In this document: positions 11,884-22,462 of the stretch, one piece after another | Position numbering within the stretch: position 1 is the first letter of the stretch | Layout of the letters: each line of letters starts with the position of its first letter | DNA from: Saccharum officinarum | Lineage: Eukaryota; Streptophyta; Magnoliopsida; Poales; Poaceae | DNA: 64,000 bases | Direction: 5' to 3' | Assembly (NCBI GenBank): GCA_020631735.1 | Contig: CM036199.1 | Span: 14,414,834 to 14,478,833 of the forward strand | The notes under the pieces: generated by a model | Seen by the model: only the letters and a program-made list of their open reading frames with translations | What the model was told of the DNA's origin: nothing | Databases searched by the model: none | Position numbers and translations under genes: made by a program

Positions 11884-12249
11884 GTCCGCCGTCGCTACGA
11901 GTTCGTCGACGAGGAGGGAAGTGGTGGTAGACGCCTAGACGGAGCGGGCGAGTGAGCGATGGCAGAAGAGGGCCTGTGGGTACGGCGACGTTTATCTGCC
12001 TTACGATCGGTCTTATTCGTCTTATTTTTTTAAGCTGAAATAATTTTTTTTCTTTTAAAAAAATTAATCAATAATGCAATCGGCTTATAATTCTAGTCGA
12101 ACAGCCCCTATATGCGGGATCTGTGAATGACGGGTGGGATGGATTTACTGGGACCAGCTAGTCAGTCACACATAGTGCTGCTTCTTGGTACACGAACAGG
12201 GCCGCCACGCTGGGTGGACCAATGGGGAAAAGCAGCGCGTCACTGGAGT
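11884..12249. promoter_or_regulatory. 5' leader and promoter region of SPCS2
   Basis: This region lies directly upstream of the SPCS2 start (minus strand). A GC-rich leader (about 11884-11990) gives way to AT-rich sequence with A/T runs around 12025-12065. No clear TATA box was fixed. The piece at 12060-12115 resembles terminal sequence of common grass MITEs, but boundaries are not visible. Confidence 0.35.
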
Positions 12250-13505
12250 GCCACGTCGGCACTGAGATTTCTCCAAAAAAGATTTCAAATTTCAATCCAT
12301 GGGTGTGTTCACTTCGCGAAAAGTAGCTGAAAAGTTACTGTAGCATCTTTCGTTGTTATTTGGCAAAATTTGTTCAATTATGGACTAACTAGGCTCAAAA
12401 GATTCGTCCCGACATTTACAGACAAACTATGCAATTAGTTATTTTTTTTACCTACGTTTAATGCTCCATGCATGCGTCGAAAGATTTGATGTGATGTGTG
12501 TAAGAGGAAATATTTTGGGTTGGGAGAGGGAAGTGAACGAGGCCCATGTTCCGAATGCAGAATAGGAACGGTTGCGAGTTTGTGCTGCTCGTTCCGCTGA
12601 AATTTGGCTTACGCTGATTTGCTGTGAAATGAAATATTGTTCGTTCGTTGAAAAGTCCTGCTGAAGTAGTGCAGATGAACAGGACAAAAGTTAGTGTCAA
12701 CTTTGATTGTTTATGACAACCGTTCCAAATTGAGAGGAAGAAAAAATTTAAAAATATTTGAGTCGCTTGTCAACTACAATTTCAAGTTTTCGGCTCTAAG
12801 ATTTCTCCCCAAAACGTTTCAATCCATGTTCGGAATGCAGAATAGGAACAGTAGCCGCAGTATGGAAGTTGATGTCAACTTTGATCGTTTATCGTTTATG
12901 ACAACCTTTCCAAATTGAGAGTTGAAGAAAAAATTTAAAAATATTTGAGTCGCTTGTCAACTACAATTTCAAGTTTTCGGCTCTAAGATTTCTCCCCAAA
13001 ACGTTTCAATCCATGTTCGGAATGCAGAATAGGAACAGTAGCCACAGTATGGAAGTTGATGTCAACTTTGATCGTTTATGACAACCTTTCCAAATTGAGA
13101 GTTGAAGAAAAAATTTAAAAATATTTTAGTCGCTTGTCAACTACAATTTCAAGTTTTCGGCATTGAGATTTCTCCCGAAAATATTTCAAAATGTAGAATA
13201 GGAACAGTAGCCACAGTATGGAAGTTGGTGTCAACTTTGATCATTTCTGACAACCTTTCCAAATTGAGAGTTGAAGAAAAAATTAAAAAATATTTGAGAC
13301 GCTTGTCAACTACGATTTCAAGTTTTCGGCACTGAGATTTCTCCCAAAAATATTTCAATCCATGTTCATAATGCAGATAGGAACAGTAGCCACAGTATGG
13401 AAGTTGCTATCAACTTTGATCGTTTCTGACAACCTTTCCAAATTAAGAGTTGAAGAAAAAATTTAAAAATATTTGAGTTGCTTGCCAACTACAATGTCAA
13501 GTTTC
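12250..13505. repeat. Minisatellite of 169-187 bp units, 4-5 copies
   Basis: Each unit contains GAATGCAGAATAGGAACAGT, then AACTTTGATCGTTTATGACA, AATTTAAAAATATTTGAG, CAAGTTTTCGGC and TTTCAATCCATG. Equivalent points occur at 12833, 13020, about 13189 and about 13369. The first unit is split by a MITE (12302-12543), with further unmatched sequence at about 12570-12685. No protein coding is apparent. Confidence 0.85.
12302..12543. mobile_element. MITE inserted in a minisatellite unit, 5-bp target duplication
   Basis: The ends are imperfect inverted repeats (GGTGTGTTCACTTC / GAAGTGAACGAGGC). CCATG occurs on both sides (12297-12301, 12544-12548). Removing the insert restores the unit sequence CAATCCATGTTC seen in the neighbouring copies. 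Interior motifs (CTAGGCTCAAAAGATTCGTC, GCAATTAGTT) match the MITE at 17489-17762 in the opposite orientation. Confidence 0.75.
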
Positions 13506-15143
13506 TTTAGGACCTTTTCATTTGGAGAGATAAGGGAAAAACAAAAAAGATATAACGCTAGAGCATGAAAATGTGAACAATAGAGAAATCAGGTTGGGTT
13601 ATCTACAATTCCCTCGATGCGTGTTTGCATCTATCTTGTTGAGTACGCCCTTACATGAATTAGACTCTTTGACCCTTGTGGGCATAGCATAACTAACCAA
13701 ATCATAGGAACTAAACTAAACTAAACTAGTTGGGACCGATGATCGAAACCGATTTCTCCGGTCTTATGATGCAACAAACCAAATTAAGTCAAGATAATTC
13801 AGTCTTCATCCTTGGTTAGCTAAAATAGCCAAAAACAACAAAGTATACGTAGAAAACTAGTATCAAAATCGTCGTGGCCTAATAAATCTTCCCGACCCTA
13901 GCCTAAGTGTTCAAGAAATCCTAAGTGAGTATTGAGTGACACGTAATCTCATGATTTATATTTAGGCCTATTCTACCTCACTATAGATCGACATCTCGAT
14001 CCTTTCAGAAGGTCTGGATGTAACAAAAAGCACACAGAGAGATATAGTACAGGGATACAAAATAATCAGACGAGGCTACGCAAATCATGATCTTGAATCG
14101 GATCAGAACTCCAATGGTAAGATCTCAAATCATACAATCATAACTACTAAACTCACAGAATCATAGATTCCATTTAATTGAACCGTAGAATCAACTAAAA
14201 TCACAAAGTCACAAAATGGGACAATAGAATACAGATTTTAACAACTATGCAATTGGGTGAAAGTCTAGTTTTTAAACCTTAGACTTACCCATTAGTTCGA
14301 TTCTCAACCCTAACCTACAAAATCTGGTACAAGACAACTGTTAACCGTCGAAACCGTACGAAACGGTACCCCCACTCAGTCCAAAGTCGTTTCCAAAGCG
14401 ATTATTTATTTCTAAAATTAATAAAAGTATGGTTTAATCTTTAAAAATTATAAAAAAAATATTTTTCTTAAAAATTAAAACTAGTACAATTTCTTTCTAA
14501 AAATGTTATACAGTTGTTGGTGATCTATTTAGAATTGTTTGGAACTTAATTATTTCTATTCTTATTGTTTTGTTATTCATATTCGTGCTCATTATTTATT
14601 AAAATTATCATTTGCACTCTATCTGACCTAGAACAACCATGAGGATCTATCAAACTATGAGTGCATAGAAAAATGTGGAAGACAACACCAACCTTGATGC
14701 CATGCTCCACCATATGTATAGATTCTATTAAGACATTGCATGTCTACCACTTTGATGGCATGATAAGTTATAAGTTTCAAACTAAGCAGTGCCTCAAAAC
14801 ATCACACAATCAACTAGTTATATGATCAACATAAAGTGAATACATGAATGCCTTCTTATTTATTTAGTTGAAATCTTATTTTGTAATCGTGACCATCTTA
14901 TCTACGCTTGATCTCATTTGTATCAAAGAACAATAAAATAGTATACAAATCTTATTATGGTTGATCATTGTACTATGCATCCATTCAACAGTTTGTAGAC
15001 ATTCAAATAGATGACCCATTTGTATAGACTTTGTATTTAATTGTTTGAGTTGTGACATGGCACAACTTAGCGTGTTTTTGGTTTGGGGACTATAGAGAAT
15101 GGTTTTGGACCCAATCTGTTTTTTTAGCTTGGTTTTGACTCAT
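13506..15143. other. Intergenic, AT-rich, no feature recognised
   Basis: There are no long open frames, RNA genes or clear repeat ends here. It contains simple stretches such as AACTAAACTAAACTA (about 13710) and diffuse A/T-rich sequence that may be decayed transposon. Confidence 0.4.
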
Positions 15144-15152
15144 TTCATGTTT

Positions 15153-15809
15153 GAGGGAATTCCTTGTGAGCCATTATAAAATATCGCATTTCATTGTGAG
15201 CCACTGAAAAAGTTTGGCGGACTTCAACGCCACTGCTCTAATTTTTTTTTGCCCTCCATGCCACTGCCGTCAGATTGGACTCTAACGGTGTCAAAGTTCA
15301 GGTGTGAAAAGTCAAAAATACCCTTAGGTCTAAATATGCCATTAATTTTTTTAGCATCTTAACGACTTCAAATGAAAAAAAACTCAAAACTAGAAAGTTG
15401 TAGATCTCGTCGAGATCTACAATTTTCATATAAAAATTATCTTCATTTAATTCCGCAAAAAAAGATATGATTTGATATGATTAATATATCTTAGAAAAAC
15501 CATTTTTTTGCGGTATTTAATGAAGATATTTTTTATATGAAAATTGTAGATCTCGACGAGATCTACAACTTTTTAGTTTTGAGTTTTTCCATTTGAAGTC
15601 GTTAAGATACTAAAAAAATTAATGGCATATTTAGACATAAGGGTATTTTTGACTTTTTACACCTGCAGTTTAATACCGTTAGAGCCCAATCTGACGGCAG
15701 TGCCATGGAGGGCAAAAAAAATTCGAGCAGTGTTGCTGAAGTCCGCCGAACTTTTTCAATGGCTCACAGGGAATTGCGATTTTTTTTAATGGCTCACAAG
15801 GAATTCCTC
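15153..15809. mobile_element. Long-inverted-repeat (foldback, Mutator-like) element with 9-bp target duplications
   Basis: The 657-bp element is two arms of about 310 bases with a short centre near 15465-15500. It starts GAGGGAATTCCTTGTGAGCC and ends GGCTCACAAGGAATTCCTC. The 9-bp direct repeats TTCATGTTT flank it at 15144-15152 and 15810-15818, typical of Mutator-type transposition. Each arm also carries its own near-palindrome, TAGATCTCGTCGAGATCTA. There is no coding. The high arm similarity means a transcript would form a long hairpin. Confidence 0.85.
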
Positions 15810-15818
15810 TTCATGTTT

Positions 15819-17488
15819 ACTGGTGGCATTTGGATGGCACTGGGATGGGGATGGGAATAGGGATATCTCACTCCTCTAAGGGTAATATTGTATCCTAGCC
15901 ATATATTCTTTACATCTCATTTAATCTTAGCCATTCATCCATTTCCTTATCCCTATCCCGCTCTCTATATCCCTATATCCAAACGTCGATCCATCCTAGT
16001 TTTTTGTTTGGATAAAGTGCTAAGGTTTGGTGGGTTGGATAATTGACATGCAGGACCCGCACGTCACCCTATCAGCACTCTTTCTTCCTCCTTCGTCTCC
16101 TTTCTCCTAACTCTCTCAGAGCATGCACGGAAGTTCTGGGCTGCTGCCCATGGCCGCCGCCGCTGTGCGTGCTCGCCACCCGCCAGGGCTAAGCGTGGCA
16201 TGCCACCTCTGCCTGTGGTCCGCATGGCCCGCCTGATTGGATTGTACTGTAAAGCCTTAGCCAACCATGTTAACTTTAGGCCTCAGTCATAAGTCCACGG
16301 TGATTCGGTGAAGCAGAAGTAACTAGTGTTATTTAGTTAACATGATTGTCTAATGCTTATACCGGGATTCTTATTGCGCGAACACTGAAAACTTGAACAA
16401 CAATCATCACTCAGCTGAACCTCATATACAAAGTACAAACTCATTTCATAATAATCATGTTCTCTCAATAACCAAAACTGTATCGTCTACGCATCGAGAA
16501 ATACAGAGAGCAGACCGAACTCACATGTCAAGAACATTCCAAGCTTTGGCATTCCTCAGACAGCTGCTCTTTCGAGATCGGTGTACATTTCTGAGGTCGA
16601 GACCTGGGGAGTTTGGATCTGAGCGCTAAAATAAGATCAGATTCACTCGAGCTGTCCCAGATGCATGCCCGAATAAACGAGCGTACAACTACTCACTGAC
16701 TTGTCTCACATGCATGGCCAATAATTCTCATACATAAACATTCAAAATTCAATCCATCTTGAACGGCTGATGAGTTTTTCTTTTTTCTTTTCCCGTTTAA
16801 AACATTCTTGAGCAGGCCAAGACATGCATACAGCTAAGTCAATACAATTCTTTCTGGTAAAAGATCTGGAAAATATGCTTAGTTCTATCATAGATTGTGA
16901 AAATGAACCAGCATTTGCCACTGTTAGGTCATAAAACATTTTTGGTTCGTCGCATTATTGACCGGACAGAGAATTTCAGCTCGTCTGAGAGTATTCCATA
17001 AGATATAACCTGGCAACTTCAGCGCCAGGTTGCATTGGTTGTGAAAATAATGCACTTATCTAATCTGACATAGGATGAAAAGTTGTGATTGCAGAACTGC
17101 CAAAAAGATTAACACTAAGTAATTCTGTACTCCTACATAAGTAAGAAAATGAGTATTTCTGGTTCAAGAAAGGAAACTGAGGCACTGTGTCCGTTTTCTT
17201 TTGATTTTTTGGGAACTGAAAACTGTAAAAACATTCAGATCTATGAAATTTAATGAACACTAGATAGTATATAGCTTTGCAAAACTGCACCAATATCCTG
17301 CACTTCCCAATGGGCCTTCAATGGAAGAAGGGGATAATTAAAAGCCTTTCAAATTACTAAGCTATCCTATATGGTAATGAGTCCCATGGAGTCTTGATCC
17401 CGAGTGCACATTGTATGTTTGAATTTTTTTCACTCAATCATTCCACATGGAGTGATCTTGATTGTGAAAATAAGAGAAGTGCGACTGA
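15819..17488. other. Intergenic; possible decayed small repeats, no gene established
   Basis: Around 15828-15990 the motifs ATTTGGATGGCAC...AGGGATATC and ATATCCCTATATCCAAACG are loosely inverted, perhaps a decayed MITE. A GC-richer patch at 16080-16260 has no convincing frame. A short minus-strand exon-like segment (16556-16625) was noted but not accepted. The remainder is AT-rich without signals. Confidence 0.35.
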
Positions 17489-17762
17489 GGCCTTGTTTAG
17501 TTCCCAACTTCTCTTCCAAATTCAACTATGTAAAAAGAAGATTCTCCGTCACATCAAAATGCTGGCACATATATGAAGTACTAAATATAGATGAAATAAA
17601 AAACTAATTGCACAGTTTTGTTGTACTTTGCGAGACGAACATTTAGAGCCTAATTAATCAAAATTTAGACAATTATTACCAAATAAAAACAAAATTGCTA
17701 CAGTGTGACGTGACACTCACTATGCAAAGTTTGCCTCCCAATTTTAACATCTAAACAAGGCC
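17489..17762. mobile_element. MITE with perfect 12-bp terminal inverted repeats
   Basis: The ends are GGCCTTGTTTAG and CTAAACAAGGCC, exact inverted repeats, flanked by TGA on both sides (17486-17488, 17763-17765). This is a very common grass MITE type. Interior sequence is related to the MITE at 12302-12543. It lies downstream (3') of the minus-strand gene at 18191-18607. Confidence 0.82.
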
Positions 17763-18190
17763 TGACAGATGGTTAATTTATATGGTACCAGTGCAATAAT
17801 GGAAATAATGGCTTTGTACATTGAAGCCCATTTAACATCCAAACCTGGAGAAGTGAGCAAGCAATTGCAACCCCCACACGAGCGAACACTGTAAATCTGT
17901 AATAGCACAGCAGCAGTAGAACTAACAATCTACTAATCTAGATCAGGCGAGGCACGGTAATAACAATCAAAGAAGCAGCACAACTCTCATATCACATAGC
18001 CTCTCAACTAGAGCCCTGCACGGAGCAGAAGCAGATTGTACACGGTAGTACAACAGAACGGAAAGAATGGCGTCGAACAGGGACAGACGCAGCTACTACA
18101 CCATGGATTCATTCAGTTACAGCAGCATCAGATCAGATCACAAATAAACCACGGACCTGACTGACGCTCACGGCGAGCTTCGGGCGGGGG

Positions 18191-18607
18191 TCAGGTGAGG
18201 GGCGTGGAGGAGGACACCTCGGCCTTGTCGAGCCGCCGCAGCTGCCACGCGCGCAGCGCGAGGAAGGCGCCGAGGACGACCTGCATTGCGACGGCCACGC
18301 CGGCGAAGGCGATCCCGAGCCGCTCCCCGAAGTTGAGCCGCCGCCGCCTGGGCGGCGTTGGTGGGGCCGGGGGCGGCGGCCGGTGCCTCCGATGGCGGTG
18401 GCGGTGCCGTTGCGCCGGAGGGAGAGGAGGGGACGGGGCGTCGGAGGCGGAGGCGGACGCGGCCTGCCGCTGCGTGGCGGGCACCGTCGGCGGCGAGGGA
18501 GCAGCGGCGGAGGAGGGGAGGGACGGGGAGGCGAGGAGGAGGAGCGGGAGGAGGAGGGTCAGCGTCGCGGCTCGGGCGGGTGGGGAGGGGCGCGGGCGTG
18601 GCGCCAT
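18191..18607 (-). CDS. Small proline/histidine-rich protein with signal peptide and C-terminal membrane segment
   Basis: 138 aa. I chose the ATG at 18605-18607 because it is followed at once by a signal-peptide-like stretch: basic MAPRPRPSPPARA, then LTLLLPLLLLASPSLPSSAA. The frame is open further upstream, but with non-conserved-looking sequence. Residues ~40-95 are rich in Pro, Ala, Ser and His/Arg (HRHRHRRHRPPPP). Residues ~98-127 hold the most conserved-looking part, NFGERLGIAFAGVAVAMQ continuing as a membrane helix to RAWQLRR. A short tail ends SSSTPLT. The predicted topology is type I: disordered extracellular/lumenal part, single span, short cytosolic tail. The function is unknown. Codon use is extremely GC-rich, as in many grass genes. 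The sequence downstream (17880-18190) is probably its 3' UTR. Confidence 0.65.
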   Translation of the reverse strand: MAPRPRPSPPARAATLTLLLPLLLLASPSLPSSAAAPSPPTVPATQRQAASASASDAPSPPLPPAQRHRHRHRRHRPPPPAPPTPPRRRRLNFGERLGIAFAGVAVAMQVVLGAFLALRAWQLRRLDKAEVSSSTPLT

Positions 18608-19346
18608 GGGAGGGGGCGTGGCATCAAGGGTGAGGTGAGGGGAGGCGAATCTGGTTGGATTGGGGAGAGGCGGTAGGAGGGTGGTGAGCCCGAGCTGAGG
18701 GCGGAGCTGGGATGAGCTGGTCAGTGCGAGGCCGAGAGGGAGCTGGACGGTTCGGTTTCTCACTGCCTGGTTTTTTTTAGGTGTGCTCGGTGGGAGGTCG
18801 GAGTTGACGAGTTGTCACGCACTCACGCATGTAGCTTGCAGCCGGCAAGCCCGCCAGCCCCGGATCCGGACGGCAAGGGCACACCAACACGCCCACACTG
18901 ACCGAACACCGTAGCGTGTGTAGACTGTGGCAAGCTACGAGCATACGACAGGTACCGCCACCGGCCACCACCGGCGAGGTGCAATAACGGCGGAAACGCG
19001 GCTGTGCGCGTACGTAGCAGCCCAATGCGCGTGACGTGAACAAGCCTTCCGACTCCCCTCTGGTCCTGCACGCACCGTGATGAAGGTGATTGGTGAAGGC
19101 CCATTTTTTGCATGCCGAAATGCTGTTCGACAGTTTGGTATCTCCGGTAAAACCAAAACTTTGACCCAAGTTTACCGTTGTTTCCAATTACTATGTGATT
19201 TTGACCACCAGTTCTATTGAAATATAGGAGAAACAATTTTGTTTCTCATATGAACATAAAGAATCGGCACCAAAAGGTACTTCCAGCCGGTGATTGGAAA
19301 CAGAAACGTTTCAAGGTTTTTACGTACACACACAAAACGGCCACAT
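18608..19346. promoter_or_regulatory. Upstream region of the small membrane-protein gene
   Basis: This is the GC-rich 5' leader and promoter side of the minus-strand gene. No TATA box was fixed with confidence. Short open frames here (18777-19236) have no family signal. Confidence 0.3.
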
Positions 19347-19555
19347 ATTGGTTTCGCATCGATCCTCCTCCTGTCACTTCCTACTTCTATTTGATATTTT
19401 TCAGTTAATTTTTTTCTAATGCAAAAGTTAGAATGAATTTTAAGTTGTTCATTGGTTTCACATTGATTCCTCCTCCCATCGCTTCCTACTTCTATTTGAT
19501 ATTTTTCAGTTATTTTTTTCTAGTGCAATAAGTTAGAATGAATTTTAAGTTGTTC
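19347..19555. repeat. Tandem duplication, ~104-bp unit, two copies
   Basis: ATTGGTTTC starts both copies (19347 and 19451). Both share CTTCCTACTTCTATTTGATA, TTTTTCAGTTA and TTAGAATGAATTTTAAGTTG with a few differences. Confidence 0.85.
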
Positions 19556-20639
19556 TTTGTCAAAAAAAATCAAAATTTTTAAGCACATTTTTATTTCTAT
19601 TAAGGGGAAATATATATTCTTACAAATCGGAATCCGGTATACCCGCTAGATAGTTTTATAAAGTGATTCCGATTTATCACCTAAAGTATTTTCAACGCAT
19701 TGTAAATATAGGGAATTGCTATATCCCAGTTGCCTGGGATTTTTTGTAAAAACCCAGGCGACGTCCTCCACCCTTGGATCTGCATCCAAGGGTGAGATCT
19801 GTTGTCTGTGCATTTTATTGTCTGTACAAACAGGTCTACGAATCAACTCACTTAACCACCACAAACGGATAACGGGCCCGCATAAACTAACGGATCCAAG
19901 CTCCGAAACACGCTAACACTTGCAGACCGTTAATTCAATGGATAAGGGCTTTTACAGTGGGCTTTCACACAACAACTGTTACATGGGCTGAATAAAAAAG
20001 AAAGAAGCAGTGAATCTATCCTACAGATGTTGCTGTCCTCTTTTGTATCCTTGTATCTGTTCTTTATATAAAGGCATCTGTAGGATCTGTAAGATGAAGA
20101 AAATTCATATCATAAATATAAAAATTGCATGTTTGCAATACTGCAAGTACTACTTGTTATTAATGGAATTTACTGAATATGTATATGTAAGTGCACCTTT
20201 TGGCAAACTTGAGCGTGAAAGCAGGCTGCATGCAGTTGGCAATGCCCGGTTTTAGGTTATAGCACAAGCTATGGAATCATGGAGACAACAGCATGTGATG
20301 GATAGCAGCAACTGACCTTCAGAGAGCAGCATTAGTAGAACCATTAGTAGACATCACAAGCTATCGGGTATGGCGGTACGTCCTTTCACACATCTAGGTT
20401 TCAGCATTTGACTAGCCTTCTTCAGTGAAAAATGGACACTCGTTGCCTACTCTCTTCATTCGTTCAGTCTGAGAAAATGATGAAATGATATTCAGAAAAC
20501 ACCCAAAGGAACTAGCAACTTGTTCCCATTAGTAGAACCAGTAGACACACACAAGCAAAACTAGTTTGAGCATGACTCAACCAAAAGGACAAATGACAGA
20601 GAACAAGGACAATGACAAATAGGATGTGTGATCACAGAT
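19556..20639. other. Intergenic, no gene seen
   Basis: AT-rich sequence. A short hairpin (ACCCTTGGATC/GATGCATCCAAGGGT area, about 19770-19795) is present. No convincing coding or RNA gene was found. Confidence 0.3.
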
Positions 20640-21690
20640 TACAAGTACAAAGACAATGGACAATTTTTTTTTCTATAGAAGGACAAAAGACAAAATTTTT
20701 TGCCTAAAACGGCACAAAGGATAATTTTTTTTATGGAAGGACAAAAGACAAAATTTTCTCCCAAGAACTACACAATTTTAAAACTGCGATGTGATATAGC
20801 ACCACGACCACAAAGACAAATTAGATACTTATACATAGTCTTACCCCAACGAGCAACTGCAGCCACTTCGGCCCCTTCAAATGCCTCTAGACAAAAGGAA
20901 TCCATGTTCCAAAGACAAATGGGTTTTTATTACAAGTACCAGAAATTGCACATTGCACCTAAAGAAATTGCAACTAACACAATCTATAATTTTAGCATAA
21001 AATGTGTGCAATAATGCGCCTATTAGTCAGCACTTGGTGTCACACATCTCAAATGGTGCTCTGTATAACTTACTACAACAACCCAAACTAGCCCTGTTCG
21101 ACAGATACAGAGGAACAACTATTACAAAAGTAAGGGTACAACTTAAATTTTTTCAAATATAAGCACAATCAAAGACTACAAGTGACAATTTTTTTCTATG
21201 CAAGGACAATATACAGATTTTTCCCCAATGCAAGCACAATCACATATCAAAATCCCAGAATTCAAGATGTGTTGGCACAAAATACAAGAGACAATTTTTT
21301 CTATGAAAGGACAAGGACAAAATAAAAGGTGTGTGCTTGCACAAATCACAAGGACAAAATGAAAGGATAAGGACAGAACACAATTTCTTTCAATGGAAAC
21401 ACAATCACAGAGCTCAAGAAACAAATGTTACAAACCTGGACAAGGAGATATGTCGAGAGACCTGGCCACACTATTTGCCTTTAATCCTGAAATAGAATAG
21501 TTATGAACTTGTCAGTAAATTATGGGAACAAAAGAGGTGGTCATACAAGGAAGAACTTACACCTTACATGAAAGGCATACTCATTGCTAGAGCTGAACTC
21601 CTAGAGCTCCCTAGCTCATGTCCATCAAAGGACAATTTCTTTCTATGGAAGGACAAGGATACAAACTAGGTGAGGGTAAGCACAATCACA
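20640..21690. repeat. Cluster of dispersed degenerate motif GGACAAAAGACAAAATTTTT
   Basis: Variants of ACAATTTTTTTCTATGNAAGGACAA recur at about 20660, 20725, 21185, 21292 and 21640, and GGACAAAAGACAAAATTTT at about 20680 and 20740. Spacing is irregular, so this is not a simple tandem array. It could be subterminal repeats of a DNA transposon or a decayed satellite; no ends were found. Confidence 0.5.
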
Positions 21691-22125
21691 AATAACAAAC
21701 AAATCACAAGAAACATATAACAAGACGACTCATATTGTCATCATATGATCAATTCAACAACTATCAATGAGTTAAAAAGCAAGTGCTACACAGACTAAAT
21801 TTAAAAAAATGCAAAACTCACTTGTTGCCATGGTACTGAGGATAAAGGATCTCAATAAGATGCTGGTTGGACTTTAACTGACCGCGTACCCTCATGGTGC
21901 TTCTAGTATCTATGCACAAAAGTCATACTTCAACATCTTGGTCTGTAAGAACAAAATCAAATTCATAATAACATAACACAAGACCCAATTGAACTATCTA
22001 TAAACAAGAAGACAAGAGGAACATGCACAACCCTCAAACATCTCCTTGTCTTCCCTATAAAAGGTTAGTAGTACACAACAAAAAACACTTATAGACAAAA
22101 CCATAAAACTAGAATAAAACTCCGC

Positions 22126-22462
22126 CTATGTTGACTGGAAGACTTTCTTAAGTCGTCTCAGAACAAAGGTTTCAGAACATACTCCACAAACGGCTTTTTG
22201 AACATGCTTCAAAGTTTTCAGCATTTCACTAGCATCAATATTATCATCTTCAGGATTTGGATCCTAAAAAAGGCAACAAGATATATCATATATCAAATTA
22301 TTATAATACACAAGTGCACACACAAAAACAAAGTCAAAATGAACTTAGTACCTCGCCATCATTGAAAGGATCAGAGGTTTCCTCTTCTGAGTCGTTAGGA
22401 AGATCATCCTCACTCTCACCATTTGTAGACTCACCATCAGAAAGAAACTCATCATCATCCAT
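22126..22462 (-). CDS. Tentative two-exon small acidic protein, 82 aa
   Basis: Exon 1 is 22352-22462: ATG, 37 codons, MDDDEFLSDGESTNG..., very rich in Asp/Glu/Ser. The donor is GAG|GTACTAAG. An 88-bp intron ends TTTTTTAG, and exon 2 (22126-22263) continues in phase (DPNPEDDNIDASEMLKTL..., CGVCSETF, LRRLKKVFQST, stop TAG). The two exons join in frame at good splice sites, and the second contains a C-x-x-C pair and a basic end. I do not recognise the family. It may be a complete small gene, the 3' end of a longer gene with exons up to ~24800, or a gene fragment in a transposon. Confidence 0.4.

Noticed and set aside
16556..16625. Minus-strand segment with an acceptor (TTTTAG) and a short C-terminus-like peptide QIQTPQVSTSEMYTDLERAA
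   Set aside because: Attractive as a last exon, but no upstream exon could be linked to it; left out of the features.
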